Assembly (NCBI GenBank): GCA_027306855.1
Contig: DAHUYZ010000002.1
Coordinates: forward strand, 1 to 64,000
From: Solirubrobacterales bacterium
GTDB lineage: Bacteria > Actinomycetota > Thermoleophilia > Solirubrobacterales > Solirubrobacteraceae
Reading direction: 5' to 3'
DNA: 64,000 nt
Position 1 is the stretch's first letter. Each line of letters opens with the position of its first letter. The notes beneath the pieces are model-generated. The model was given only the letters and a program-made list of their open reading frames with translations, did not search any database and was not told the DNA's origin. Position numbers and translations under genes: made by a program. This document shows, piece after piece, positions 8,169 to 15,775 of the stretch.

Positions 8169-9224
8169 TCAGACGGCCGAGCGGGCTGCCAGCTGCCCGC
8201 AGGCCGCGTCGATGTCGCGGCCGCGCGTCAAGCGCACTGTCGCTTCGATCCCGTCCTGCTCGAGGCCCCGCTTGAACGCGGCGATCGCCTCGCGGGTCGA
8301 GCCCTGATATCGATCGTCCCGTTGTTCTTGCGCTCGGCTCGCGGAGTCGGCGGCGCCTGCGGGCCCGCCGATGGGGTTGTAGGGGATCAGGTTGACCTTG
8401 AACATGTGCGGCTCGCCGGCCACGCGCGGGGCGAGCAGCTTCGCCAGGGCGAGCGCCTGCTCGTAGCGGTCGTTGACGCCCGCGAGCATCACGTACTCGA
8501 CGAACACGCGCCTGCGCTTGCGCTCATAGAAGGCCCTGCACGCCTCGATCACGTCGGCCAGTGGATAACGGTCGTTGACCGGCATCAACTGCGAGCGCAG
8601 GGCTTCGTCGGGAGCGTGCAACGACAGAGCGAGGCGGATCGGCATGCCCGAGTCAGCAAGCCGCTCGATGCCCGGGATCCAGCCGACCGTCGAGATCGCG
8701 GTGCGCCTGTGACTGATGCCGATGTCCGGCAGCTTCTCGCACGCGGCGAGAACGGCGTCCAGGTTGAGCATCGGCTCGCCCATGCCCATGAACACGCAAT
8801 GGTCGATCGTCTCTAGCCGCCGGAAGTGGAGCGCTTGGTCGACGATCTCAGACGCGGTCAGGTTGCGCCCAAACTTCATCGCGCCGGTCGCGCAGAACGT
8901 GCACGTCAGGGGGCAGCCCGACTGGGAGGAGATGCAGATCGAGCGCCGGCCGTCCCTGTAGCGCATCAGCACGGCCTCGACCGGGCGTTCGTCGACGGTC
9001 TGGAAGAGCGCCTTCACGGTCCCATCGCTCGCGCGGCGCTCGGTCTGGACCGCGAGCGTGGAGAAGGGGACCTGCTCGTGCAACGTCCCGCGCAGCTCAG
9101 CCGGAATGTTCGTCATCTGCTCATAGCCGGCTGCGCCCTTCGCGGCCCATGCCCAAACTTGACGGGCGCGGAACGGCGGCTCGTCCCTTGCGGCAAGCGT
9201 CTCGTCGAGGAGCGCGAGATCCAT
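8169..9224 (-). CDS. rlmN: 23S rRNA (A2503-C2)/tRNA (A37-C2) methyltransferase RlmN
   Basis: Radical-SAM enzyme that methylates C2 of A2503 in 23S rRNA and A37 in some tRNAs. The Fe-S motif CPLTCTFC (CxxxCxxC) follows QSG, and GMGEPMLN and a C-terminal DIDAACGQLA carrying the methyl-acceptor Cys are present. A 15-20 residue insertion rich in Ala, Ser and Gln precedes YQGSTREAIAAFKRGL. The TTG-started track ORF (9257) adds 11 atypical residues, so the ATG at 9224 (MDLALLDETL) is preferred, giving 351 residues. That ATG lies in CCATGG, a palindrome that also holds a plus-strand ATG. The gene is the only minus-strand one in the scpA-to-metK stretch, and its promoter must lie inside rluB. Confidence 0.95.
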   Translation of the reverse strand: MDLALLDETLAARDEPPFRARQVWAWAAKGAAGYEQMTNIPAELRGTLHEQVPFSTLAVQTERRASDGTVKALFQTVDERPVEAVLMRYRDGRRSICISSQSGCPLTCTFCATGAMKFGRNLTASEIVDQALHFRRLETIDHCVFMGMGEPMLNLDAVLAACEKLPDIGISHRRTAISTVGWIPGIERLADSGMPIRLALSLHAPDEALRSQLMPVNDRYPLADVIEACRAFYERKRRRVFVEYVMLAGVNDRYEQALALAKLLAPRVAGEPHMFKVNLIPYNPIGGPAGAADSASRAQEQRDDRYQGSTREAIAAFKRGLEQDGIEATVRLTRGRDIDAACGQLAARSAV

Positions 9225-9230
9225 GGTCCC

Positions 9231-9236
9231 TATGGT
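9231..9236 (+). promoter_or_regulatory. Putative -10 hexamer before rluB
   Basis: TATGGT lies 7 nt upstream of the GTG at 9244. This supports the GTG rather than the ATGs at 9223 or 9232 as the rluB start, because those ATGs would overlap the hexamer or precede it. Inference. Confidence 0.4.
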
Positions 9237-9243
9237 TGCAGCC

Positions 9244-9945
9244 GTGCGTCTCGCCAAGTACCTCGCCCACGCTGGCGTCGCGTCGCGCAGAGCCGCCGAG
9301 ACGATCGTGGGCGAAGGGCGCGTGACCGTCGGCGGGGAGGTCGTGCTCGACCCGGCGCTCGACGTCGACGAGCGCAGCGGCGTGGCTGTCGACGGCGAGA
9401 ACGTCGAGGGCGTGGAGAGCCGAGTCGTCTACGCGGTCAACAAGCCGCTCGGCGTGCTGTCCACCGCGAGCGACCCCTACGAACGCCCGACCGTGGTCGC
9501 GCTGATCGGGCATGCCGGCGCGCGGCTGTATCCGGTGGGCCGGCTCGACGCCGATTCGACCGGGCTGATCCTGCTCACGAACGACGGCGAGCTGGCCCAC
9601 CGGCTGACCCACCCGAGCTTCGAGGCGCCCAAGACCTACCGCGTGCGCCTCGCCGGCGGGCCGGTCGGAGAGCGGGCGCTGCGGACGCTGCGCGAGGGGG
9701 TGATGCTCGAAGACGGCATGACCGCGCCCGCGCGCGTGCGACGCTTGCAGGGCGACCGCCTGGAGATCACGATCAACGAAGGCCGCAACAGGCAGGTGCG
9801 GCGCATGTGCGAGGCGGTCGGCCACCCCGTTGTCGCACTCGAACGGGTCGCTTTCGGCGAGCTTCGGCTCGGCTCGCTGGCCCCCGGCGCCCATCGTCGC
9901 TTGAGCGAGGCCGAGACGCGGGCGCTGCGCACCGGAGCGCTCTGA
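9244..9945 (+). CDS. rluB: rRNA pseudouridine synthase, RluB/RsuA family
   Basis: Isomerises a specific uridine of ribosomal RNA to pseudouridine. An N-terminal S4 RNA-binding domain (VRLAKYLAHAGVASRRAAE) leads into the catalytic domain, whose active-site Asp is in VGRLDADSTGLILLTNDG (about residue 102). KTYRVRL and INEGRNRQVRRMCEAVGHPV follow. The track start is an ATG at 9223, but S4 domains begin close to the protein start and a TATGGT hexamer sits 7 nt before the GTG at 9244, so the GTG is preferred (233 residues). Close genomic linkage to scpA and scpB is common in Gram-positive bacteria. RluB (23S) rather than RsuA (16S) is the usual assignment for this neighbourhood. Confidence 0.93.
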   Translation: MRLAKYLAHAGVASRRAAETIVGEGRVTVGGEVVLDPALDVDERSGVAVDGENVEGVESRVVYAVNKPLGVLSTASDPYERPTVVALIGHAGARLYPVGRLDADSTGLILLTNDGELAHRLTHPSFEAPKTYRVRLAGGPVGERALRTLREGVMLEDGMTAPARVRRLQGDRLEITINEGRNRQVRRMCEAVGHPVVALERVAFGELRLGSLAPGAHRRLSEAETRALRTGAL

Positions 9946-9957
9946 CAGAATCGCGCG

Positions 9958-10332
9958 ATGTCCGAGCAGCGCCTACATGCCCTGCGAGGAGCGACGAGCG
10001 TCGATCGCAACGACGCCCAGTGCATCCTCGACGCGACGACCGAGCTGATGAGCGCGATCATGGAACGCAACGCTCTTTCGCCGGAGAACGTCGTGAGCTG
10101 CATCTTCACGGCCACCGACGACTTAGACGCCGAGTTCCCCGCCGTCGCCGCCCGCGCGCTCGGCTTCGAGAAGGTCCCCCTGCTGTGCGCCCGCGAGATC
10201 CCCGTCCCCGGCGCCCTCCCACGAACCATCCGGGTTCTGATCCATTATTACGCCGATGAAGGCCACGAGTCCAAGCACGTCTACCTGCGCGAAGCCGCTT
10301 CGCTGCGCGAGGATCTTCGGGCGGCGCAGTAG
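9958..10332 (+). CDS. aroH: Monofunctional chorismate mutase, AroH class
   Basis: Converts chorismate to prephenate, the branch point to phenylalanine and tyrosine. The 124-residue length and beta-rich AroH type fit the Bacillus subtilis AroH family: the active-site Arg in LRGATSV near residue 10, NDAQCILDATTELM, then CIFTATDDLDAEFPAVAARALGF, CAREIPVPGALPRTIRVL and a C-terminal YLREAASLREDL. It starts 13 nt after rluB and opens the aromatic gene group (hisC, aroF, tyrA, aroA) found downstream, from which two secreted-protein genes separate it. No ACT domain or other allosteric extension is visible. Confidence 0.94.
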   Translation: MSEQRLHALRGATSVDRNDAQCILDATTELMSAIMERNALSPENVVSCIFTATDDLDAEFPAVAARALGFEKVPLLCAREIPVPGALPRTIRVLIHYYADEGHESKHVYLREAASLREDLRAAQ

Positions 10333-10376
10333 CGGCACGGTGGCTACGTGACACGAGCACGACAGGGGGAAGGGCC

Positions 10377-12416
10377 ATGAGCAGGTCGTCAGTCGTTGTG
10401 AGGCTGTTCTGGGCGCTTGCGTGCGTTTGCGCCGTCTCGGCGATGACGGCCGCGGGTGCCGGTGCGGTCGAGCCACATCCGCACACGGGTCGGCTTCCAG
10501 GCTTCCCGGTCATCAGGGGAGTTGTCCCGGTTCTCGGGTCCAAGACGGCCATAACGGCGCGCGAACAGCTCGTCAAGGGCGCGTTTGCGGCCGCACGAGC
10601 CAGACGGACCTCGCCACACGCAGCTGAACCCAACGAAAACTTCCAGTCAGCATGCGAAGCCGAATTCCTCTTCCTCGAAACACAGGATGTTTGCTATCGG
10701 GGCGGGCCGGTGCTTCGCCACCTCGCTGTGCATTTGATCTTTTGGCAAGGAGAACCAGGGACTGTCGGTGAAACCGAAGTGAAGTCGTTCCCGCCGGAAT
10801 ACGAGGAAATCATCGAGCGCTATTTCGAAGACGTCGCCACTGAAAGCGGCGCGCAGAGCAATGTCTACGCGATCGCACCTCAATTTGGCGATGAAAACGC
10901 AAAGGGCGAATTCAATCCCGGCGAATACTCGATCGCGTTCAACAAGACGACGGATGTCGCTGTCGACAAACACAAATTTCCGACCCACCTGGTTGCCCCG
11001 GAATGCCTCGATGAAACCAAGTACTCCAAAGGCGCCTGCCTATTCGACTCGGATATCCAGAAAGAGGTCACGACCGTCGCTACAGCGCAGCACTGGCCGG
11101 CGGAAAGTCTCGAAAACATCTATCTGGTGCTCACAGCGCCCGGTGTCGGCGGATGTTTTGGCGTCGGCTCGACCGAAGAGTGCGCTTACAAGCAGTACTG
11201 CGCCTATCACGGCGATTTCGGCGGTGACGGCGTCACGCCCGGCAACCAAACCATCTACGCAGATCTCCCATACCTCGGGTCCGTGCGCGGCTGCGACTCC
11301 GGCGTGCACCCTAACGAAGAAGTCTCGCGAACCATGGAAGAAGCCGGCGAAGACGGTGGCGCCGACGCGCTCATCGACACCGCAAGCCACGAGCTCAACG
11401 AGGCGATCACCGACCCGATCGGCAGCCAGTGCGAAACCGGTGCGACGGAAGCAAGCCAATGCGAGCGCGGCGCCTGGACCGACGTGATCGGCCAGGAGGT
11501 GGGGGACAAGTGCCTTCCGCCCGAGCAGACGGTCGCCGGCATCTACGGCGAACCGCTCGGGGAGCTACTGCCCGAACGCCCGGCGAGCCTCTTCAACCAG
11601 CTGATAGCGGGCGGGCACTACTGGACCCAGCGCGAGTGGAGCAACGAAGCCGGCGTCTTTGAAGGTGGATGCGTCCAGCGGATGATCGAAGCTCACATCG
11701 CGGTATCCGCAAACGCCGCGGCGACGGTGCCCGTGACGTTTGACGGGTCGGCGTCCGGAGCACAGGGAGACCAAGCGGTGTACTGGGTGTGGAGCTTCGG
11801 CGACGGCGAACAGCTCGGAACGGCGAGTGCGACCACGACTCACACTTATCCGAAGCCCGGCGAATATTTCGTCACGCTCACGGCTTTCGATGCCTACGGA
11901 AATGCGCGGGCAACCTTCGGCGTGCTCACAGTGGGGTCTGCTCCTCCGGCGTCTGCGCCGGCGCCCGCACCGCCACCCATGGTGGTCATCAAGGAAGTCA
12001 AGGTACCGGCTGCTGTTGCCCGTGTTACCGCGGCCCATCTCGCCAAGCTGCTCGGGCTGCCCCCGAACGGCGCGAGGCTCGCCGGGCTCGGGAAGATCCT
12101 GTTCGGGCACGCCGAATGCCCGCCCGCGTGTCTGGTGACGCTGAAGCTGTACGCGAAGGTCACTACCCGCTCGCACAAACGCACGGTTACGCGCCAGGTC
12201 TTGATCGGCACGGCGCGCGTGACGGGCACGCCGAAGGGCGCGGTGTTCGTCAAGGCCCCTGGGCCTGGTATGAGGGAACTCCTGGTTGCCCTGAATGCCA
12301 AGGGGCGCGCGCTGCTGCGCCAGCGCCGCCGGCTCCCGGTCGCGCTCGACGTCGCCGTCCAAGGCCAGGAAGGCGGGACCTGGACGATCGACCGCAAGGT
12401 CACGCTCACGCGCTGA
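10377..12416 (+). CDS. Secreted EXORDIUM/PHI-1-like protein with PKD domain (paralogue 1)
   Basis: Function unknown. Residues 1-30 form a Sec signal peptide (RLFWALACVCAVSAMTAAGAGA). The body resembles the plant/bacterial phosphate-induced protein 1 (EXORDIUM) fold in YRGGPVLRHLAVHLIFWQG, CAYHGDF and DTASHELNEAITDP, the last with an HE-x3-E pattern that could bind metal; this family link is from memory. A PKD-type beta-sandwich follows (FDGSASGAQGDQAVYWVWSFGDG), then a Pro/Ala hinge and a C-terminal domain with an ECPPAC disulfide-like pair that is also present in paralogue 2. Codon use favours GAA and AAA-containing codons compared with neighbours, suggesting acquisition. GGGGGAAGGG is a strong Shine-Dalgarno site. 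It ends 78 nt before its paralogue. Confidence 0.8.
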   Translation: MSRSSVVVRLFWALACVCAVSAMTAAGAGAVEPHPHTGRLPGFPVIRGVVPVLGSKTAITAREQLVKGAFAAARARRTSPHAAEPNENFQSACEAEFLFLETQDVCYRGGPVLRHLAVHLIFWQGEPGTVGETEVKSFPPEYEEIIERYFEDVATESGAQSNVYAIAPQFGDENAKGEFNPGEYSIAFNKTTDVAVDKHKFPTHLVAPECLDETKYSKGACLFDSDIQKEVTTVATAQHWPAESLENIYLVLTAPGVGGCFGVGSTEECAYKQYCAYHGDFGGDGVTPGNQTIYADLPYLGSVRGCDSGVHPNEEVSRTMEEAGEDGGADALIDTASHELNEAITDPIGSQCETGATEASQCERGAWTDVIGQEVGDKCLPPEQTVAGIYGEPLGELLPERPASLFNQLIAGGHYWTQREWSNEAGVFEGGCVQRMIEAHIAVSANAAATVPVTFDGSASGAQGDQAVYWVWSFGDGEQLGTASATTTHTYPKPGEYFVTLTAFDAYGNARATFGVLTVGSAPPASAPAPAPPPMVVIKEVKVPAAVARVTAAHLAKLLGLPPNGARLAGLGKILFGHAECPPACLVTLKLYAKVTTRSHKRTVTRQVLIGTARVTGTPKGAVFVKAPGPGMRELLVALNAKGRALLRQRRRLPVALDVAVQGQEGGTWTIDRKVTLTR

Positions 12417-12494
12417 GTCATCGGCGCGTGAGCCGCGTGTCCACCCGTGCGCGCTACGCTCCAGATCGAAGCGAAACCGACCGATGAGCGGGCC

Positions 12495-14315
12495 ATGTGG
12501 ACTGTCAACCGCCGCCGCAGCCTCGCGGCCAGCCTAGCCTTAGCCGCGCTTACGACGTTCGGCTCGCCTGTCCCAGCCGGGGCTTCGACGCCGCCGCCGC
12601 GCGGTCCAAAAGGAATCGTCCCCGTCCACACGGCCAACTCCCGCTTCGGCGCCGCTCCCCGCCTGAGCGCAACGCCCGGCCCGCGCCCCAGCGCCGTGCG
12701 CCGCACGGCCACGCCGCCCGCCGCGACCGCCACGCTCGAATACCACGGCGGGCCGGTGATGCGCTCCACACGCGTCTACACGATCTTCTGGCAGCCCAGC
12801 ACGTTGCCGAGCGGGGTACAGGCGTTCCCTTCCTCGCCAAGCTACACCGAAACGGTCAACGGCTACTTCGCCGCCGTCGCCGCCGACAGCGGCAAGCAGA
12901 GCAACGTCTACTCGCTCGATCCCCAGTACAGCAAGCCGGGTCAGGCGGTCGAATATCTCACGACGTTTCCCGGCGCTGCCGGCTCGTACGCCGATACCGA
13001 GATCGACGCCAAACCGTTTCCAACGAGCGGCTGCACCGACCTGGCCGAACCCGGTGGCGCCGCGCTGCCGGTCTGCCTCACCGAGGAACAGCTGACGGAA
13101 GAGATCGCAACCGTCGTCAAAGCAAAGGGCTGGCCGACAGGGCTGCAGGACATGGTCTTCCTCTACACGCCCTCCGGAGTGGGCAGCTGCTTCAACGCAG
13201 GGCCGGAATCGGAAGAAAACCAATGTTCCTACACCTACTACTGCGCCTACCATTACGATTTCCAAAGCGTCGCCAAACTGACGGTCTTCGCCGACATGCC
13301 ATACGCGGCGACCCCCACCTGCGACGACGGCGCGCGGCCCGGCGGGAGCAAGGGCGTGCCCGGGAGCACCGCAGGCCCCGCGATCGACGCGACGAGCCAC
13401 GAGCACAACGAGGCGATCACCGATCCGACCGGCCAAGGCTGGTGGGACGGCGCCGGCACCGAAACGACCAACGCCGACTACGGTTACGAGAACGGCGACC
13501 TGTGCGTGCTCCCGCGTCCCTCGGAAACGTACGGGCCGCTTCTGCCGGGAAGCTCCGGCTATGGCACCGAAGGCGCCTTCAACCAGCTGATCGACGGCGC
13601 TCCATACCTGCTGCAGATGGAGTGGAGCAACCTCTCCGCAGGCTGCGCGCAGCGCCTGTCCTCCGAATCGTCCATCCCGCCACCCAAAGAACCCTCCAAA
13701 GAACCCGTCAAAGAACCCATCAAAGAACCCATCAAAGAAGAACCAACCAAAGAACCAGCCAAAGAACCAACGCCCGAACCCGCTTCAACGCCGACGCTCC
13801 CGCAGGGCTCCTCCGGCTCGTCCCCGCTTATTCCCACCACGCCGACCGCCGTCGCATCGTTGGGCAGCCCCAAGCCGGCCCCCAAAGGCTCTCAGCCCAA
13901 AGCGTCCTCGCTGACGGCGTACACCGTGGCGAGGCTGCTCGGACTGCCCGCTTCCGGCGCCAACATCACGGCCACCCGCACCGTCACGCTCGGCCACGCG
14001 AGCTGCCCGCCGGCATGCCTGATCGACGTCAGGCTCGTCGCGACTGTTCCGGGCTCCTCTGGGCGCCATCGCCACGCGCGACGGATCACGATCGGCACGG
14101 CCCGCCTTGCGATCACAGGCCACGGCGCTCGCACCCTCGTCGTGACCCTGAACGCGGCCGGCCGCGCGCTGCTGCGAGCCGACCATCGCCTTGCGGTGGC
14201 GCTGAACGTCGCCGTTCATGGGCTCGAAGGCGCGCACTGGACCGTGAGTCGCTCGCTGCGCCTTCTCCTGCAGCCATCCCCACCCGCGCGCCACAGCCGC
14301 CGCCGGCGGTCCTGA
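12495..14315 (+). CDS. Secreted EXORDIUM/PHI-1-like protein with KEP repeats (paralogue 2)
   Basis: Paralogue of the preceding gene, function unknown. The start at 12495 gives a classic signal peptide (MWTVNRRRSLAASLALAAL, cleavage near PAGA-S); the track start adds 16 residues before it. Shared blocks are YHGGPVMRSTRVYTIFWQP, SGKQSNVYSLDPQ, YYCAYHYDF, DATSHEHNEAITDP, YENGDLCVL and FNQLIDGAPYLLQMEWSNL. Instead of a PKD domain it has a Lys-Glu-Pro tandem-repeat linker (about residues 397-430), then the same ARLLGLPASGA/SCPPACLID C-terminal domain. The end is odd: the protein closes with a basic tail (ARHSRRRRS), and a copy of paralogue 1's last codons lies untranslated just after the stop. 606 residues. 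Confidence 0.78.
   Translation: MWTVNRRRSLAASLALAALTTFGSPVPAGASTPPPRGPKGIVPVHTANSRFGAAPRLSATPGPRPSAVRRTATPPAATATLEYHGGPVMRSTRVYTIFWQPSTLPSGVQAFPSSPSYTETVNGYFAAVAADSGKQSNVYSLDPQYSKPGQAVEYLTTFPGAAGSYADTEIDAKPFPTSGCTDLAEPGGAALPVCLTEEQLTEEIATVVKAKGWPTGLQDMVFLYTPSGVGSCFNAGPESEENQCSYTYYCAYHYDFQSVAKLTVFADMPYAATPTCDDGARPGGSKGVPGSTAGPAIDATSHEHNEAITDPTGQGWWDGAGTETTNADYGYENGDLCVLPRPSETYGPLLPGSSGYGTEGAFNQLIDGAPYLLQMEWSNLSAGCAQRLSSESSIPPPKEPSKEPVKEPIKEPIKEEPTKEPAKEPTPEPASTPTLPQGSSGSSPLIPTTPTAVASLGSPKPAPKGSQPKASSLTAYTVARLLGLPASGANITATRTVTLGHASCPPACLIDVRLVATVPGSSGRHRHARRITIGTARLAITGHGARTLVVTLNAAGRALLRADHRLAVALNVAVHGLEGAHWTVSRSLRLLLQPSPPARHSRRRRS
13686..13769 (+). repeat. 12-bp tandem repeats encoding Lys-Glu-Pro linker
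   Basis: AAAGAACCC or AAAGAACCA units recur about every 12 bp, encoding KEPSKEPVKEPIKEP and continuing. Such linkers are usually extended, protease-resistant spacers in secreted proteins. The A-rich units contrast with the surrounding G/C-rich DNA and invite slippage. Confidence 0.85.
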
Positions 14316-14323
14316 GGATCCAG

Positions 14324-14340
14324 CGCAAGGTCACGCTCAC
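14324..14340 (+). repeat. Relic copy of paralogue 1's 3' end downstream of paralogue 2
   Basis: CGCAAGGTCACGCTCAC here is identical to 12393-12409, the codons for the terminal RKVTLT of paralogue 1, and flanking bases extend the match to 22 of 24. Here it lies after the stop of paralogue 2, readable only in another frame, so it looks like a duplication or frameshift scar. Confidence 0.55.
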
Positions 14341-14369
14341 ATACGGACCCCATCCGCCACAATGGCCTC

Positions 14370-15467
14370 GTGGCGATCGAGTTCTCAGAGCGCATCTCCC
14401 GCATCCCCGTCTACCCGGCGGCTGAGGGCTACGCCGAGCGCGCACCCAAGGTCAGGCTCGCCTCCAACGAGTCTCCCTGGCCGCCGCTGCCCGCCGTCGT
14501 CGAAGCGATAAACCGCGCGCTGCCGAACCTCAACCGTTACCCCGACCCGACCAACTCGCAGCTCAAGCAGCGCCTGTCCGAGCGCTACGGCGTCCCCGTA
14601 GCGCGGATCGCGATCGGCAACGGCTCATGCGACCTGCTTCTTGCGGCAGGCGACGCGCTGCTCGAGCCGGGAGCGGAGCTCGTGTATGCATGGCCGTCCT
14701 TCTCGGTCTATCCGCACCTGCCGGCCGCCTCGGGCGCGCGCGCGGTAACGGTCCCGCTCGATGCACTCGAGCGTCACGACCTGCAGGCGATGCTGCGCGA
14801 GATCAACGTCGCCACCCGACTCGTGATCGTCTGCAACCCCAACAACCCGACCAGCACCGCGCTGTCCCTGGCTGAGATAGCCGACTTCGTGGACGAGGTG
14901 CCGCACCACGTCTGCGTGATCCTCGATGAGGCCTACTGCGAGTTCAACCTGCTCGAGGACCCCGACGCCTCGATTGGGTTGCTCGACCGTCATCCCAACC
15001 TCGTCCTGCTGCGCACCTTCTCGAAGGTCTACGGCCTGTGCGGGCTGCGCGTCGGCTTCGCGCTGTGCGGCTCCGAGGAGATGCCCCGCGTGCTGGACCA
15101 GGTCCGCCAGCCCTTCTTCTGCAACCTCGCCGCTCAGGCGGCGGCCGTCGAGGCGCTGCGCCACCAGGACGCCGTCACCGAGCGGGTCACGCGCACGATC
15201 GCCGAGCGCATCTCCGTCGATGAGCGCCTCCGCGCTCTCGGCCTGCAACCGGCCGAGTCGCAGGCTAACTTCTGCTGGGTCCCCTTCGGTGGGGAGGACC
15301 CCGAGCGCGCCGCCGAGCGCGAGGCCGAAGTGATGCGCGGCCTGCAAGAGCGCGGCGTGCTCGTCCGGGCCGGCTCGGCGCTCGGCAAGGCCGGGGCGCT
15401 GCGCGTCACGTACGGGACGACCGATGAGAACGCGATCTTCCTGGCGGCGCTCGAGGAAGTGCTCTAG
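14370..15467 (+). CDS. hisC: Histidinol-phosphate/aromatic aminotransferase
   Basis: Class I/II PLP aminotransferase of the HisC family (365 residues). The N-terminal RLASNESPWPP and NRYPDPTNSQLKQRL are HisC hallmarks, CNPNNPTS and LDEAYCEF bind PLP, and the Schiff-base Lys is in LLRTFSKVYGLCGLRVGFAL. Sitting between aroH and aroF-tyrA-aroA rather than in a his operon, it probably also, or mainly, transaminates prephenate, phenylpyruvate or hydroxyphenylpyruvate in Phe/Tyr synthesis, as B. subtilis HisC does in its aromatic supraoperon; this role is inferred from context. The start is the GTG at 14370, 6 nt after a CACAAT hexamer that could be a weak -10 box. Confidence 0.9.
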   Translation: MAIEFSERISRIPVYPAAEGYAERAPKVRLASNESPWPPLPAVVEAINRALPNLNRYPDPTNSQLKQRLSERYGVPVARIAIGNGSCDLLLAAGDALLEPGAELVYAWPSFSVYPHLPAASGARAVTVPLDALERHDLQAMLREINVATRLVIVCNPNNPTSTALSLAEIADFVDEVPHHVCVILDEAYCEFNLLEDPDASIGLLDRHPNLVLLRTFSKVYGLCGLRVGFALCGSEEMPRVLDQVRQPFFCNLAAQAAAVEALRHQDAVTERVTRTIAERISVDERLRALGLQPAESQANFCWVPFGGEDPERAAEREAEVMRGLQERGVLVRAGSALGKAGALRVTYGTTDENAIFLAALEEVL

Positions 15468-15775
15468 GACCCACGCGGGGTTTGAGTTGGGGTGGCGCGT
15501 CTGCTACAACCCTCCCAGACGATTATGCAGCCGACCGCCTCGACATCCGCCCGCACCCGCGCGTCGTACCGGTCGCTGTATCGCGCCTGGCGATTTAGCT
15601 AGGCGCTTCGACCCGATCCCGTCCGTGAGCGGGATCGCCACGGGTCGCACCGGGTCCCTTGACGGGGCCAAGCGCCGCTCTCCCGGGCGCACATGCCCAC
15701 CACGGCGTCCAGCACGCCGGCTTCACGGGGATGGACCAGCACTCAAGATCTACGAGTACCTGAGAGGATGAGCCG
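15468..15775 (+). promoter_or_regulatory. 308-nt structured leader region upstream of aroF
   Basis: The longest gene-free stretch in the window. Three successive hairpins can be drawn: GCGCCTGG/CTAGGCGC (15583-15590/15599-15606, one wobble); a nested CGACC/GGTCG plus CGATCCCG/CGGGATCG structure (15609-15647); and GGTCCC/GGGGCC with a 5-nt loop (15653-15669). The arrangement resembles an attenuator or riboswitch leader for the DAHP synthase gene. No convincing leader peptide rich in Trp, Phe or Tyr was found, and GGGTCGCACCGGG is not a real T-box sequence. Regulation by aromatic amino acids is a guess from position. Confidence 0.4.

Noticed and set aside
8826-10259. 477-codon plus ORF across rlmN, rluB and aroH
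   Set aside because: Extremely Arg-rich shadow; rlmN, rluB and aroH explain the region.
12497-14425. 642-codon ORF overlapping paralogue 2
   Set aside because: Arg-rich out-of-frame shadow with no domain; useful only for revealing the relic RKVTLT copy near its end.
15642-15654. T-box sequence in the aroF leader
   Set aside because: GGGTCGCACCGGG lacks the UGGN that pairs with the tRNA 3' end and differs from the AGGGUGGNACCGCG consensus.
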